Origin: Flectonema sp. DT1601
Taxonomy: Eukaryota > Euglenozoa > Diplonemea > Diplonemida > Diplonemidae
Direction of reading: 5' to 3'
Length of the DNA: 64,000 nucleotides
Assembly: GCA_964019425.1 (NCBI GenBank)
Contig: OZ025783.1
Location: forward strand, 682,001 to 746,000
Shown here: positions 1 to 11,400 of the stretch, piece after piece
Position numbering within the stretch: the first letter of the stretch is position 1
Layout: each line of letters begins with the position of its first letter
Made by a program: the position numbers and the translations under genes
Notes under the pieces: generated by a model
Told to the model about the DNA's origin: nothing
The model's database searches: none
The model's input: only the letters and a program-made list of their open reading frames with translations

Positions 1-488
1 GTCACCACCATCAACATCATCACCACAACCACCGTCATGAAAATGGTGTGGGGAATGGATCGGTGTCGCGGTATGGAAAAATGAGTCAGCCGACTGAAAT
101 GAATAGCGGAAATCATCATCACCATCATCATACCCACCGTCACCATCACCATCACAATAGCCATCATAAGAAGCATACTAAATCAGATAGTCGTAAACAA
201 CTTAGTGATGATTCCCAACAGGGATCAGGTCAGGGATCAGGTCCTGTACCGCCATCAATATTTGCTGATATGATACCTGACGATAGTCCTTATAAAGGAC
301 TCGATCCTATTTACATGCAAGATGATCCATACAAAATCGGTACTCTCGAAAACGATTATCAAACACCCGATCTGCTTAAAGAAGCTCCGAGTCCGATATT
401 TCATCCGATAGAGTTCCTTCACACACCACTAGGTCCTTATGCAGCATCTGTTGTACTTGGGTCAGCAGTTATGGCTGTTGGCGTATAA
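1..488 (+). CDS. His-rich protein, 3' end only
   Basis: The reading frame is open from the left window edge and stops with TAA at 486-488, so this is the C-terminal part of a longer gene. No start is claimed; the GTG at 48 is only an in-frame codon. The visible part opens with runs of His broken by Asn, Arg, Gln and Thr, then a Lys/Ser/Gln stretch, a Ser-Gly-Gln linker, an acidic Pro/Asp/Tyr-rich segment, and a weakly hydrophobic end rich in Ala, Val and Gly. That end might pack on a membrane but is too short to call a transmembrane helix. I recognise no family. His runs can bind metal, but nothing here shows that they do. Confidence 0.6.
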   Translation, partial: HHHQHHHHNHRHENGVGNGSVSRYGKMSQPTEMNSGNHHHHHHTHRHHHHHNSHHKKHTKSDSRKQLSDDSQQGSGQGSGPVPPSIFADMIPDDSPYKGLDPIYMQDDPYKIGTLENDYQTPDLLKEAPSPIFHPIEFLHTPLGPYAASVVLGSAVMAVGV

Positions 489-775
489 AAGTGAACATTC
501 ACAGAGTGCCTCACAACGTGTTTATGTTAGAACCTCGTCAATTGAAAAATCCCTCAAAAAGTCCTCAGTTACCGAGGTTGTGTTTAGTTATTTGTTACAC
601 CGCCATTAGTTTATCGAGATAATAGAGAAGTGACTGCTGAATTCATAGTTATTTATTATTAGTTACTTAATAGGAACCGTATGACTTGTCAGAGATGTGT
701 GATGTGTTATAGAAACTCTGATAATAATACCTTAACACTTCATTAACACTTCTTCATTTAGAAGCAGCCATCAAT

Positions 776-3622
776 ATGGAAGGTTCGCCCTGTCAAGTTG
801 CAGGCTGCTCAGGTCAGATGGTCTTTAGAACTGACCACACAAGAGGAGTGTTAGAAAACTTCTGCACAGAATGTTTTGTTTCTGGAGGTGATGGACTCGT
901 CTACGATCACGATGATAATGAGGCTGGTGTAAAAATGTACATGAAACAAAATGACTTAGAAGGTGGTGTCTGGGGATTACTACATGGAGGCTCAGCACGA
1001 GGAAGACACGTAACAAATTTAAACGGAACAGAAATGGCTAGAAGAACACGTCTAGTAGAGGAAGTCCTCGACGACTTGTGTAAACATTATCGATTTGGTA
1101 CTTTTGAACGTCGTAAATCACAGCAGATATTTGAAGAATATTTAAACAATGAAGAGATGGTAAAGTTTATGGAGCATCGTCGATTTAACGCTCTCAGTTA
1201 TTCAACTTTAGTAGCGGCTGCTGTTCTTTTGGAAACATCAAACTCTCTACGACTTGGAATTTCATTTTTAGAACTCGTAAATTTAACTCACCACTCAGTA
1301 GCAACGGTTAATAAGGCTTACAGATCAATAAAAACATCACAAGAGGATGATGTTGTCAACGCTGATCAGATACCTCAAACACCAGCTAGTTGGAAACAAC
1401 AAGCGAATACAATAATATGTAGTCGACTTGATAAACAACTTAGAAACTTACTCGGAATGAATCAAAATAGATGGACTCCAAGTGATGATGTTTTACTTCG
1501 TTTAGATGAGATGGAAAATACTGAACTGGAAGAAAAGTATGGAATTGATGAAGACAAATTAAAGAACATTGCGACTCTGTCTCAAATAATAGTTAAAGCA
1601 ATAGTAGTAGTACAAGAACAACCACCAATAGACTTAGATTCTATGTGCGCAAGTACCATGTACATAGCTGCAACTCACTACGATCCGATTTGGACAGATA
1701 GAAATCAAACATCAAAACTCGCAAATGCAATCGCAGAAGCATTTACCCGTACCCATAGATGGATTATTTCAGGTATAGCCTTATGCAAGAATACTTTATA
1801 TCAATTAGCTAAGGAGACTAGCATTCTAACGCCAGTTCTCGCAGGTTCTCCGGTCCAGTTTGAAAATAATCAACACTTAGCACACACTCTAACATGCCTT
1901 GAAGGGTTGCTATTCAGATATGGTTGTCTTAAGGCTGGAAGTGTTGTTCAAAAAGCTCAAGTTGAACTCACACAGGTTGAGAAAACACGTGAAGCACCAC
2001 GAATCAAGGAAGAGGTAAAAAAACGTGTCGATGTGGAACTAACGACACGAACGGTACAATCAAAATTTGCTAAGAAAATGTCAACAGAGAAAATACAAGT
2101 CTACATATCTAAACCCATGTACACCTCAACAGATATCCTCAGTGACGGATCGGATTATGAAGAAGACAATGTCGTACAAGTCGTACAGTCTTCTGACAGC
2201 AGTGCAGATAATCTAATGAAGCAAGTCATCCAACAGAAGAAGAATAAAATAGGAACAACTCCAAGCTCAACAAAGAAGACACGTCGCCGTAGAAGATCTT
2301 CTTCTATTGAACAACTGGCTAGCGAGGAAGACAAACAAACGTCAGGTAGAAAGAGAAAGTTTGCAAAAAGGATGTCACGAAGAAAGAAAGCTCCAACTCC
2401 AGACTCGGATTCGGATTCAACTGCTGAACCTGTAAGAAGAAGTCGGAAACCTGCTGGTAAGTCATCGAAAACTGTTAAGAAACCCTCAAAGAAGACTTCA
2501 AGGAAGAGATCAACTAGTAGTAGCAGTACTTCTACAACTACTACTACCAGCAGCAGTAGCAGCGTTCCTCTTAAGAAAAGCTCTTCAAAAATAAAGCCAC
2601 CTAAAAAACCAACTATAAAAGTATCTAAAAAGAAGTCAAAAAGAGTGACCACCAGCAGCAGTGAAGAAGAGCCAAAAAAGAGGGCTAAGTCATCCAGATC
2701 CAAGGCTTCTCCAAAAAAGGCTGCAAAAAAGAAAGTCGCGAAGAAATCAGACAGCAGTGATTCTGAAAGCAGTAGTAATAGTAGTAGCAGTAGTAATAGT
2801 AGCAGTAGCAGTGGCAGTAGCGTTATTGCTCGAAAGAAGACTGCAAATACGAAATCACCTAAAAAGCCGTCTGTCAAAAAGGCCAACAGCAAAGACGACT
2901 CGAAGAACCAAAACACGGCTAAAAAAGTCGCAACCAAGAAATCTCCCAGGAAGCCTAGCAGCGACTCTGACAGCAGCAGTGAAGATGTTCCTAAAAAGAC
3001 ACCAAAAGCAAAGACAAAACCAGCCGCTAAAAAAGCCGCGAGTAAGAAGTCAAGGAGAGACGTTAGCAGCAGCAGCGATAGCAGCAGCAGCAGCAGCGAG
3101 GTGGATGTTCCTAAGAAATCACCGAAGAGAAAAGCGAAGCCGGCAGCTAAAAAAGCCGCAAGTAAAAAATCAACGAAAAACAAAGACAGCAGCGAAGACG
3201 AGCTACCCGCAGAGAAGACCAAGGTTGCCAAGAAAGCAGCGGGGAAAAGATCAGGTAAATCTGCTACCAACGACACAGACATCGACAGCAGCGATCCCAA
3301 AACAAAAGCGAAGCCCGCAGCGAAAAAGGCCGCCAGCCGAACAAAGGTAACCGCATCACCCAAGAAATCTTTATTATGGAAACCAAAGGAAGAGATTACC
3401 AGCCCGAAGGTATCACCCAAGAAGTCTCAGCGTGATGATTCCGGCAAGGCTAGTGAATCGCCAATAAAGCGTCCGAAAGAAGAGACAGCTACTACAAAAC
3501 CCTCAGCTAAGAAATCATGGTTAACTCCATCTTCTCCAGTTGCAACATCATCTTGGTTGCGAAGATCATCTGTCACTGAGGGTGTTTCTTCTTGGTTGAG
3601 TAAACCAGCTGAGAAGTCATAA
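776..3622 (+). CDS. TFIIB/Brf1-family transcription factor with long Lys/Ser-rich tail
   Basis: Single-exon gene, 948 residues. Residues 6-33 hold a zinc-ribbon-like Cys set (C6, C11, C30, C33). Two cyclin-like helical repeats follow at about 91-185 and 263-348; the first has the TFIIB/Brf1-type core LVAAAVLLE followed by a second helical pair. This order is that of TFIIB and Brf1, which bring RNA polymerase II or III to promoters. The tail from about 410 to 948 is Ser, Lys, Ala and Pro rich, with repeated KPAAKKAASKK blocks between acidic Ser tracts, like histone H1 or Nopp140 tails. The tail is built partly on AGC/AGT trinucleotide runs (about 2515-2563, 2755-2823 and 3061-3101). The first Cys pair is spaced by four residues instead of two. 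An AG acceptor sits at 760-761. TFIIB and Brf1 cannot be told apart by eye; the long tail leans to Brf1. Confidence 0.72.
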   Translation: MEGSPCQVAGCSGQMVFRTDHTRGVLENFCTECFVSGGDGLVYDHDDNEAGVKMYMKQNDLEGGVWGLLHGGSARGRHVTNLNGTEMARRTRLVEEVLDDLCKHYRFGTFERRKSQQIFEEYLNNEEMVKFMEHRRFNALSYSTLVAAAVLLETSNSLRLGISFLELVNLTHHSVATVNKAYRSIKTSQEDDVVNADQIPQTPASWKQQANTIICSRLDKQLRNLLGMNQNRWTPSDDVLLRLDEMENTELEEKYGIDEDKLKNIATLSQIIVKAIVVVQEQPPIDLDSMCASTMYIAATHYDPIWTDRNQTSKLANAIAEAFTRTHRWIISGIALCKNTLYQLAKETSILTPVLAGSPVQFENNQHLAHTLTCLEGLLFRYGCLKAGSVVQKAQVELTQVEKTREAPRIKEEVKKRVDVELTTRTVQSKFAKKMSTEKIQVYISKPMYTSTDILSDGSDYEEDNVVQVVQSSDSSADNLMKQVIQQKKNKIGTTPSSTKKTRRRRRSSSIEQLASEEDKQTSGRKRKFAKRMSRRKKAPTPDSDSDSTAEPVRRSRKPAGKSSKTVKKPSKKTSRKRSTSSSSTSTTTTTSSSSSVPLKKSSSKIKPPKKPTIKVSKKKSKRVTTSSSEEEPKKRAKSSRSKASPKKAAKKKVAKKSDSSDSESSSNSSSSSNSSSSSGSSVIARKKTANTKSPKKPSVKKANSKDDSKNQNTAKKVATKKSPRKPSSDSDSSSEDVPKKTPKAKTKPAAKKAASKKSRRDVSSSSDSSSSSSEVDVPKKSPKRKAKPAAKKAASKKSTKNKDSSEDELPAEKTKVAKKAAGKRSGKSATNDTDIDSSDPKTKAKPAAKKAASRTKVTASPKKSLLWKPKEEITSPKVSPKKSQRDDSGKASESPIKRPKEETATTKPSAKKSWLTPSSPVATSSWLRRSSVTEGVSSWLSKPAEKS

Positions 3623-3874
3623 ATAGCTGAAGAAATGTAGCTAATTGTAGCTACTGCTGTAAAGTAGATCTTAGTAACTGACAACCTTCTATACACTAGT
3701 GATGGTTTTATCAATTAACTTTTCATACTTCGGTTTAGCACCACTTCTACCCTTCCTACTGCAGGAAGTGTATTTTCGGGTTATAGCCCAATTATTAGAT
3801 CTTTTGAACGAATTTTAATTAAATTATTTAAGTAATCACTTCCTCTAACAGTAAAACATCATATTGAACGATAA

Positions 3875-4408
3875 ATGGCTGTTCCAAGCAAGCGGAGTTT
3901 CAGTGAAGTAACCTTCAAGCAAGGTGATCATTACGGAAGATTGCTACCAGAGATAGCAAAGTTTTTAACTGAACTAACGAGATACGGAGATATTCAAAGA
4001 GCGAAAGATTCTAGAAAAATGGAACCCTCAGTATTTGATGGGAAAACAGTCGTAATGTCTGTGGAGGACTATTTAATTAGATTAAGTAAGTACGGTAATG
4101 TCGGTGGTGAAGTATTCGTGTTGATGTTAATATTTCTTCAACGTCTAATCAAACATACGAGCTTATTGGTTCACTCTTTCGTAGTCCACAGAATGATATT
4201 TACCGCATTTGTTCTTGCTACTAAATACCACGAAGAAGACTTGTACACAAACTCTCACTACTCTCAAATTGGTGGTATTGTGAGAGGTGAATTAGCTAGA
4301 TTGGAACTTTTCTTTGTGAAAGCAACTAAGTTCGAGTTGTTCGTATCTCGAGATGAGTTTGATATAACAGTCGCTGCTCTTACTGCTGCAGCCAACAGCA
4401 ATGCCTGA
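3875..4408 (+). CDS. PHO80/PCL-type (P-type) cyclin
   Basis: Single exon, 177 residues, close to the usual size of small P-type cyclins. The core has the family marks in order: a recessed N-terminal helix, a segment YLIRLSKYGNVGGEVFVLML, the helix FLQRLIKHTSLLVHSFVVHR, then FTAFVLATKYHEEDLYTNSHY, QIGGI and a final ELARLELFF helix. Matching motifs (VHR, ATKF, YYAKVGGI, ELNRLE) define PHO80/PCL cyclins and the CYC2-like cyclins of trypanosomes, which activate Pho85/CDK5-like kinases in G1 or nutrient control. An acceptor AG at 3850-3851 follows a pyrimidine tract, 23 nt before the start codon. It is the last gene before a 9.8 kb gap. The family is clear; the kinase partner and role are inference. 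Confidence 0.88.
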   Translation: MAVPSKRSFSEVTFKQGDHYGRLLPEIAKFLTELTRYGDIQRAKDSRKMEPSVFDGKTVVMSVEDYLIRLSKYGNVGGEVFVLMLIFLQRLIKHTSLLVHSFVVHRMIFTAFVLATKYHEEDLYTNSHYSQIGGIVRGELARLELFFVKATKFELFVSRDEFDITVAALTAAANSNA

Positions 4409-4468
4409 ATTATTAATTACTGACATTGATCAGATTTCTCTACTGAGTCACAGTGTTGACTTACCCCC

Positions 4469-4527
4469 GCAGTCGGTGTGACTCCTTACCGACACTGCTT
4501 TCACGAACATGTATGCGTTCACGCATA
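4469..4527. other. Two adjacent hairpins after the cyclin stop codon
   Basis: The first (4469-4498) pairs GCAGTCGGT with ACCGACACTGC, leaving a two-base bulge and a ten-base loop. The second (4512-4527) is TATGCGT, TC, ACGCATA, a perfect 7-bp inverted repeat. They start 61 bases after the cyclin stop, so they would lie in its 3' UTR if transcribed. Their effect is unknown; they could also be chance structures. Confidence 0.4.
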
Positions 4528-5135
4528 TCAATCAATGTCACCACCTGTGCTAGTTGTGTGCATATGTTGTGCTTTGTCCTTTTTACTTTCCGTATTTCCT
4601 TTTTTTTTTTTTACATGCTGTTTAGTTGTGTTGTAGTTACCAATCCACACACAGTCCGTGTGTTTCACGAATCAGAAACGACAAGAAATAAAATAAAAAA
4701 TAATGTCAACGATGTTGGCAAACTTGCGTTTTAGGCGACATCCTAATTTTAGAATGAATCCGTAAGCCTTGGGTAGGAATAACAAGCAATAAGGAGCGGA
4801 GGTCAATGCTGCCCTTGTGCAAATATTCTACGGACTACTGTCCACCCTCGTAGTTTGCTTTGACTTTGTTCTTTACGGTGGGGAGGTTGCTTATCTTTTA
4901 TTGTTTATTTAATTATTAGAAATAAATCCAAGAGGAAAAAAGAAATAATAAAAAAAACAATAACAGAACATACCCACACACACACGTCTCAATACCCCAT
5001 CCTCTCCGCAGCCACCAGAGGCATTCTGCTTCGTCACAACTGTGGCTAGCTTACCTTCACATCACTCGGACCTTGGTAATTAAATTATACGGCTAATTCT
5101 TTTTTTCCCCGTCTATTTTTGCGCGTACAAACTAC

Positions 5136-5187
5136 AAAAAAAAAAAGAAAGTAAAAAGTAAAAAGAAAAAAGAAAAAAGAAAAAAGA
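5136..5187 (+). repeat. A-rich simple repeat, AAAAAAG-like units
   Basis: A run of A's interrupted regularly by G and GT gives a microsatellite of about 50 bases, followed directly by a T-rich tract. It is simple-sequence DNA with no sign of coding. Confidence 0.8.
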
Positions 5188-5236
5188 GTTTTTTTTTCTC
5201 TTTCCCCCTTTATTCTTCTCTTTAACTATGCGGAGC

Positions 5237-5254
5237 CCCTGAAAAACCTCAGGG
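5237..5254. other. Hairpin CCCTGA / TCAGGG
   Basis: A perfect 6-bp stem encloses the loop AAAACC. It stands out from the A/T-rich surroundings because it is G/C rich. No neighbouring gene or known motif gives it a role. Confidence 0.4.
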
Positions 5255-8009
5255 ACACACTTTATGTTGAGGAACGTTACATATGAGTGTTGAGCAACAC
5301 GTCGTTGTTTTATTTCATTAGACTATCACAAACCATCAATTTGGTGTTATATTTTTTAGACTAAATTCTGATTTGGTTAGTTTGAAAGCAGTTATTATTA
5401 TTATTGTTTTTTTTTTTTTTTCATTTATTTATTTATTTTTATTTATTTATTTTTATTCTAAAAAAAAAAAGACCACAATGACAAACGAAAAAGAAAATAC
5501 GTGCGCTATTATAGCCACCAGTTCGATAATTCGTTTTACAGCGTGACTGATACTGTTTTATTCGTAATTAAATTAAATTACACTAATTATTTATGAACTC
5601 TTTGTGACGATAGCAGCATAGATATTGAATTGTGAGTAACAAGCGATAGCGATGTTGAAATTAGGATAAACACAAAGTTGCAGAACACAAGAAGTCCAGT
5701 CAGCTGTGTGACCCAAACACATCGTTAAATGTGTAATTATGTGTTTGAGAGTCTACTGCTTTTTCCTACATTGATATTCAATCTGTGTTGGTTCTGTGTT
5801 TTTGCAAATAACTGCCATTATTTTTTGTGACTGAAGAACAATAACCTTAGTTGGTTGGCTACAGCCGAGTTCTATTTTTTTTTTTTTTTTTTAAATTGCG
5901 AGATTTTCTTATTTTTTTGTATTTATTTTTAAAGACATTGTCAACCAGTGTTCATCATCTCATAAGTATTGGCAGCATCTCCTGCAATCATACAGTTTTA
6001 GTATTTTCCCGCCTTAGAGAGCGTTTCAAGTGGCAGGTTGCGACCTTTTTATTTAAATATCAGACCATAATTGTAATTATTTGTTTGTTGTAAAACCAGT
6101 AGTGGTCTCTGCAGTTTTTTTAAAAAGAAAAGAAAAAAAAGAAAAAAAAAAAATAACCAGGTTTGCGATCGCGATCCCAACAGTCTTTTTTTCATTCTTT
6201 TTATTATCTTCATTCATTCAAACGTGTGGGTAGGAACTGGCCTGTTGGCTGTTCAACTGTTCATATTATATTTCGTATTAGCATCAAAACCTTTTCTTTA
6301 TTTCCGTGGGAGCATTTAGGTTGCCTTCTGTTTACTGATGACTCCTTTCATATATTGCCTTGTGTTCCCTCTCTTTTACAGACTGAGAGACTAAGCGACA
6401 GACCTGTAACAGCCCCCCCTTCCTTTTGAGCTTGATAGTACAGTATCAAATTACCCCCTCCGACCTTTTCTTTTCCCCCTTAATATTTAGCGTTGTGAAA
6501 GTGGTTTGTTTCACCTTGATTCTCTACGCTAAGTAAGTAATCTTCTCTTTCCTATTTCTTTCTTCCTTTTTTCGTTTCTTATTGTAACGGAATTCTGTGA
6601 AAACGGTGTCTATTTTTTTTAAGAATCACTTTTTATCAAGTATTTTTTTTTCCTTTTTTTTTTCTTTTCCCCCCCTCTAGCGGCTCTCAGAATTGTCTTC
6701 GAGTGATATTTTTCTTTTTTAAGAGTTTTTTTTTTGATTTGACGAAAATAATAAACTCTTCTACTCCCTTTTGTACTCTTTCGATAACCTCTTTCAGATT
6801 AGTTGCATGTTGGATCGGATGCATTTTTTTTAGTTTTTCTCTCTTTTTTCCCCCTCTGTTTTTTCTTGTGTTTTCTTTTTCTTTTTTTCTTCATTGCAAA
6901 CAAATAGCTTTGAAAAAAAAAAGATGTTGACAGAAGGTAAAACCTCTTTGAGCTATTTTTTTTTTTTTTTTTTAGACGTTGTTATTGACAACAACTTTCT
7001 GTAAAAAAACAAACACTTTTTATCCTTCTAGTTTAAACGAATAATAAAAAAAAAGAATGAAAAAAAATCTATGCAAAAAAAAAATTTTCTTTTTTTCCCC
7101 CTAAAAAACCCAACCAAGTCTCAGTCAAGGTGGCTTCTCATTTGATTCGCGAAACGATTGCTATCCAAGGAGTATCTTTTTTTTCCCTCTCCCCTCATTT
7201 TCCCCACCCTTGTATTCTTTCTGAAAAGAAAAACAAAAAAAGAACACACGGGAAAGAGAAGCCCGAACTCCGAGCTTTCGAACTAAGAAGAATCAAATAT
7301 AAGGTCGCTTGAATAATATTCTAAAGAACCAACGCTATCAACGTAATTCAGTTACCTGCTACATGCACGTCTGTTGGACCACCAGCGGATTCTGTCATAT
7401 TGATAGAGCTTTGCTTCTCAGTCTGCAAGTCGTTTACTGCCGTTGCAGGTTTGCCGTACTTATACTGCTGTTTATCATCGGCCTCTGTATTCTACAAAAA
7501 AAAAAAAATTAAAAAGAAATGGCACCTTTCGAAAAGACAAGTGTTTTTGCCTTTTTTTTCTCCTCCCTATTTGTGTTTTGTTTAGGTTTTGCTTCGGAAG
7601 ACTAATTGGATGAATATTTGCGGTGTGGTCCTTACACGCGTAATGTTTTTTTTTTCTTTTCTTTTTTTGTTTGTTGATTCCTTTTTATAAAATAATGTAT
7701 TGTGAGTTAAAGGTTAAGACTTTTCTGTACGTTGTTATTATGCAAATCCCTTACTGTTTCTCTTTAGCAGCATCAGGCTTACGTCTTCAGAACCTTTGGA
7801 TGTATGAACTAACCAACTTACGTTTCTCTTTACAGATTGACACGCGTGACAAACACGTCGCGCGTGCAGGCTGATGAAGCGAAAGTTGCTCGCTTTTTAC
7901 TCTCTGTGTTTTTGTATTTTTTTGTTTTTTTCTCCGCTCTTCCTGCTTTTTATTATTTCTATTTCGTTGTTGTTACTAAAAAAAAAAATAAAATAAAAAA
8001 ATATAAGCT

Positions 8010-8046
8010 CTGGTAAATCGTGGCATCGCAACGGTTCTAAGTTGAC
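8010..8046 (+). repeat. Possible degenerate partial copy of the dispersed structured repeat
   Basis: About 25 of 37 bases match the 3' half of the copy near 8353 without gaps, including the shared CTGGTA start, CGTGG and GGTTCTAA. It has no A tail after it. The match is weak enough that chance is not excluded. Confidence 0.3.
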
Positions 8047-8352
8047 GACTTGCGTGCGGACGATTACTTGCAACCGAGTTAGATGAGAACAATTATTTGT
8101 TTTTTTCTTTTTTTTGTTCAAATGCCAGATAAAGTTTGCTAGAACGGGAATTCCATTAGACGGTTAAAAAAGGAAAGACTTATTCTTTCCCCTTCTCTGT
8201 GAAACAATGCAAGTGCTGTGAGACTTATGTTGTTTGGGTCAATAATATACAACCGTGTTTTGGGATAAAAATAAATCCGCATTCCGAATCCTCATTTTGT
8301 TTTTTTCCCTCCTTCGGATATATCTATTTCTTTTATAATAGCAATGGCTGCC

Positions 8353-8450
8353 TGTGAGAGTCTCGCGGTTGTGGTACCGAATTACTGGTACACCGTGGGC
8401 TTCCAGGGGTTCTAACTTCCCTGACTTCAAAAAAAAAAAAATAAATAAAA
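8353..8450 (+). repeat. Dispersed structured repeat with A-rich tail, copy A
   Basis: The core (about 8358-8428) matches a second copy near 13088 at 27 of 33 bases over its first half and again over CGTGGGYTTCC and GGTTYTRACTTC. It holds a perfect hairpin, GTACC / GGTAC, and a stem CAGGG / CCCTG around GGTTCTAA, which resembles the tRNA T arm and Pol III B box. It ends in a run of A. A tRNA-related short retroposon or a small RNA gene would fit. No acceptor stem pairs its ends, so it is not a functional tRNA. Confidence 0.5.
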
Positions 8451-11400
8451 TCTTAGTTTATAGTCTTTTCAGGTTAGTTTAATTTTTAGTATCAAGTTAC
8501 CTGCTCTCTTCCCGATAGTTGTCTTCAGAGATGAATAAAAAAAAAAACCCCCGGGGGCTACTATACGTAGAGTGGTTTGCAGTCTCTATTCTTTTTAAAA
8601 AAAAAGCTGGATTTGTTTTTTTCCCCTTTTTTGGTGGTTTTCTGTCATCGCATTCCTTGCTTCCTCGGTTTCGATAAATGAATAAATAAAATGCATAACA
8701 TGTATCAGGATTTGGACAGTTTTTATGCCTACATAACTTTTCTCTTTTCTTGTTTTTCTCCTGTTTTTTTTTTGCCTACGAAAACTGAGGATGTTGTTAA
8801 CGTCCTCTTTAACATTTGTTCAACCGTTCAGCTTCTATTTTTCATGGCTAAGTTTTAATCTACTTCTGCAAAGAAAGCTGAATTCTCCACGAGAGCATCT
8901 CCTTAATCCAATTATGGCAGCTGTTTTTATATTTCTTTAGATGTCCAGCTGTGTATTTTATTTACCCTTATTTCTTCGAGGGTCTACATAACTGGTATTC
9001 GGCTGCCTGTTGGGCTTGTTAACTAACTTAAATAGACAATATTATTGTTATCTATTCTCCTTTTTTTTTTTTGTTTAACTTTTTGTTTTTCCCTTTCTTT
9101 TTTTTATAATTCTATTTTAGCCCAAACGAACAAGAGAAAAATAAACTTAATGCTTGCGTTCCTTTTGTGTTTATAAAAATTTTTTAAGCAGGTGGACTTC
9201 CTCAATTTCTTTTTTTTTTGAAATTAAAATTGATATGTAATGTTGATATACTTGTTCCTTTACCCATTATTTGGGGACATAAAGCGCGAGTGTTGGCCAG
9301 TTGGCCATGCATTTCTTTGTTGTGTTTTTTCTTCTTTTTTTTTTTTGTTTCCCTTTAACACTCAAATAGTACTTCTCACATGCCACTGCGCATATACTTT
9401 GTGTGTTGGATGACTACTTTTTTTTTCTTCCTCCAGTTCCTTTTTTTTCTTCCTTTTTTGGGAACATCATCTTTAGTAGTAAATACACTTTCACTACAAA
9501 ATAATTACTGTAACGATTCGTAGCTGATCTAAAGCTGCAATCCATTTCTTATTTTTTTTCTCCCTCATTTGTTCTTCTTTCATTTCTTTTTAATTAAGCA
9601 GTATCTGACTGTAAACAATTATTTATCCCATCTTTTATCTATCTTTTTTCCCCCTCTCCATAGAGATTTATTGCTCATGCGAGAGTAGTCTTTTCCTCTT
9701 TTTTTCTTTAAAAAATCACGCAGTTTGCTAACGGGCGGCAGTGTCACCTAGTTTAGTGGATTTGTAGTTTCACTTGTGTATTTGGTGTCGTTGTTCGTCT
9801 TGTAGATCATTATTTATCCTTTTTTGTTCGGGGAAAATAAAAACAACCCAGAGAGTGATCGTTTTTAGCTTTTTCCCCCCTTCTTCCCTTTAGTTTATAC
9901 CAAACTGACCAAAGCAACATACTCTGGTACTAGGGATATTTAACCCGTTAGTTCAAGTGCCTCTATACGCAAATGACAAGGAACACGTAATGGTTGATTA
10001 TGTCATTTTTTTTACTGATACATCACCTGATGTTATAACTCTTTGGCACACACTGCGTTCTTGAGTGACGTGTGTCTCGTTAACTTTAATCTTTTGCAGA
10101 CGTTTTGATTTTTTTTCTTTCTTACTTTCTTTTCAGATGCTTTATGAGAATTGGACAAACACTCTTATTCTTGTATGCAAATATTTAATATCGTGGGTAA
10201 AAAAAAAAAAAGTAGTTTTCGTGTTCAGGAGATTCTCCTTAGTGTCTGCGTTGCTATTTCGCCGTATTTTTGAGCTCTTTCCTTGATCTTGTTTATAAGG
10301 AGATCGTTGTCATAGGCGAGCAGTGTTTTTTTCTTCTTCCTTTTCTACCTTTTGAAACTCTATGTTTGCTGTCTTCTTTCAACTGAATAGAAGAACTTAA
10401 TGCTTTTATCTTGAAACCAGAAAATACCCCTTCAGAACTAAACTGCCTGTTATGTACGTTAACTGCTTGAGGAACACTCACAGTATGAATAGCCTATACA
10501 GATAACGGCATGTTCTTTTGTTTCCTTCACTTCGGGAACAATTTATCTTCAAGCATCTTGTAGTCTGAAGGGGCATGTGACACTCTAAAGTCTTGCCCGC
10601 AAACCAACAAGATAGTAGCTGCAATGAGTAACCCGACGCGATGAGAAATGTTTTTATCTACTCTGTGGTACTGCGACATGGATGATAACATACCTTTTAT
10701 GTACTTTTAGTATTCTTTGGTTACCTCATAGGTTAGCCGTGTTACGTAGGTAGCATTGTATTTTATTAAATCACCCATTTTTCTGCGTTATAATATCGCA
10801 AGTAAACTAGCGATTGGGTAATTCTCGATCTGTCTAAATTCACTGCTGTTAGAACCTTCGGGGGGGGGAGCATGTGAATTATTGTATTTAGTACTTGCGA
10901 CTGATTTTGCTGGTCTCCCCCCCTTTTTAAAAATAGGTGCACTACTGACGTATGGCCGTTCTTGTTCCTTGCTTTTGAGAGCAGTTTGAATCTTTCGGAC
11001 TTACTGTCAGAGCTGGATCAGATGCGCACAACGCAAAAGAAACAGTTTTGTGAGTGCAATTAGCGAAATGTTCATAACAACATGACTGTTCCTTATTGTT
11101 TCTCTGAGAAAGATTTAAATTGTCTGATAGACGGGAAGAGTAATGATATTTTTAACCCGAAGTCGACTCCGTGTGTCATTTGTTACGTTCAAAGTTTTTT
11201 TCCCCCTTCTATTTCTTGTTTGCAGCACTAATACAATCAAGTAACAAAGCAAAACAAACGCAAGTGCCATTTGTTACTTTATTATAGTTAATGTTAGATA
11301 ATCTTCTTCATAGCTTACAAGCTACTTTCTTTTCTTGTTGTTAAAAGGGGGGACTCTTTTTTTTTTCCTTTTTTTGTAGTGCTCGTTTTCTTCACGCTGA

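Noticed and set aside
2155-3420. Long Leu/Phe-rich open frame on the - strand opposite the TFIIB-like tail
   Set aside because: It is the mirror of Ser/Lys triplet repeats (AGC and AAG read backwards give Leu and Phe). It has no domain, and the + frame has the recognisable product.
8353-8428. A functional tRNA gene at repeat copy A
   Set aside because: A T-arm-like stem and loop are present, but no 7-bp acceptor stem pairs the ends and no anticodon arm is clear.
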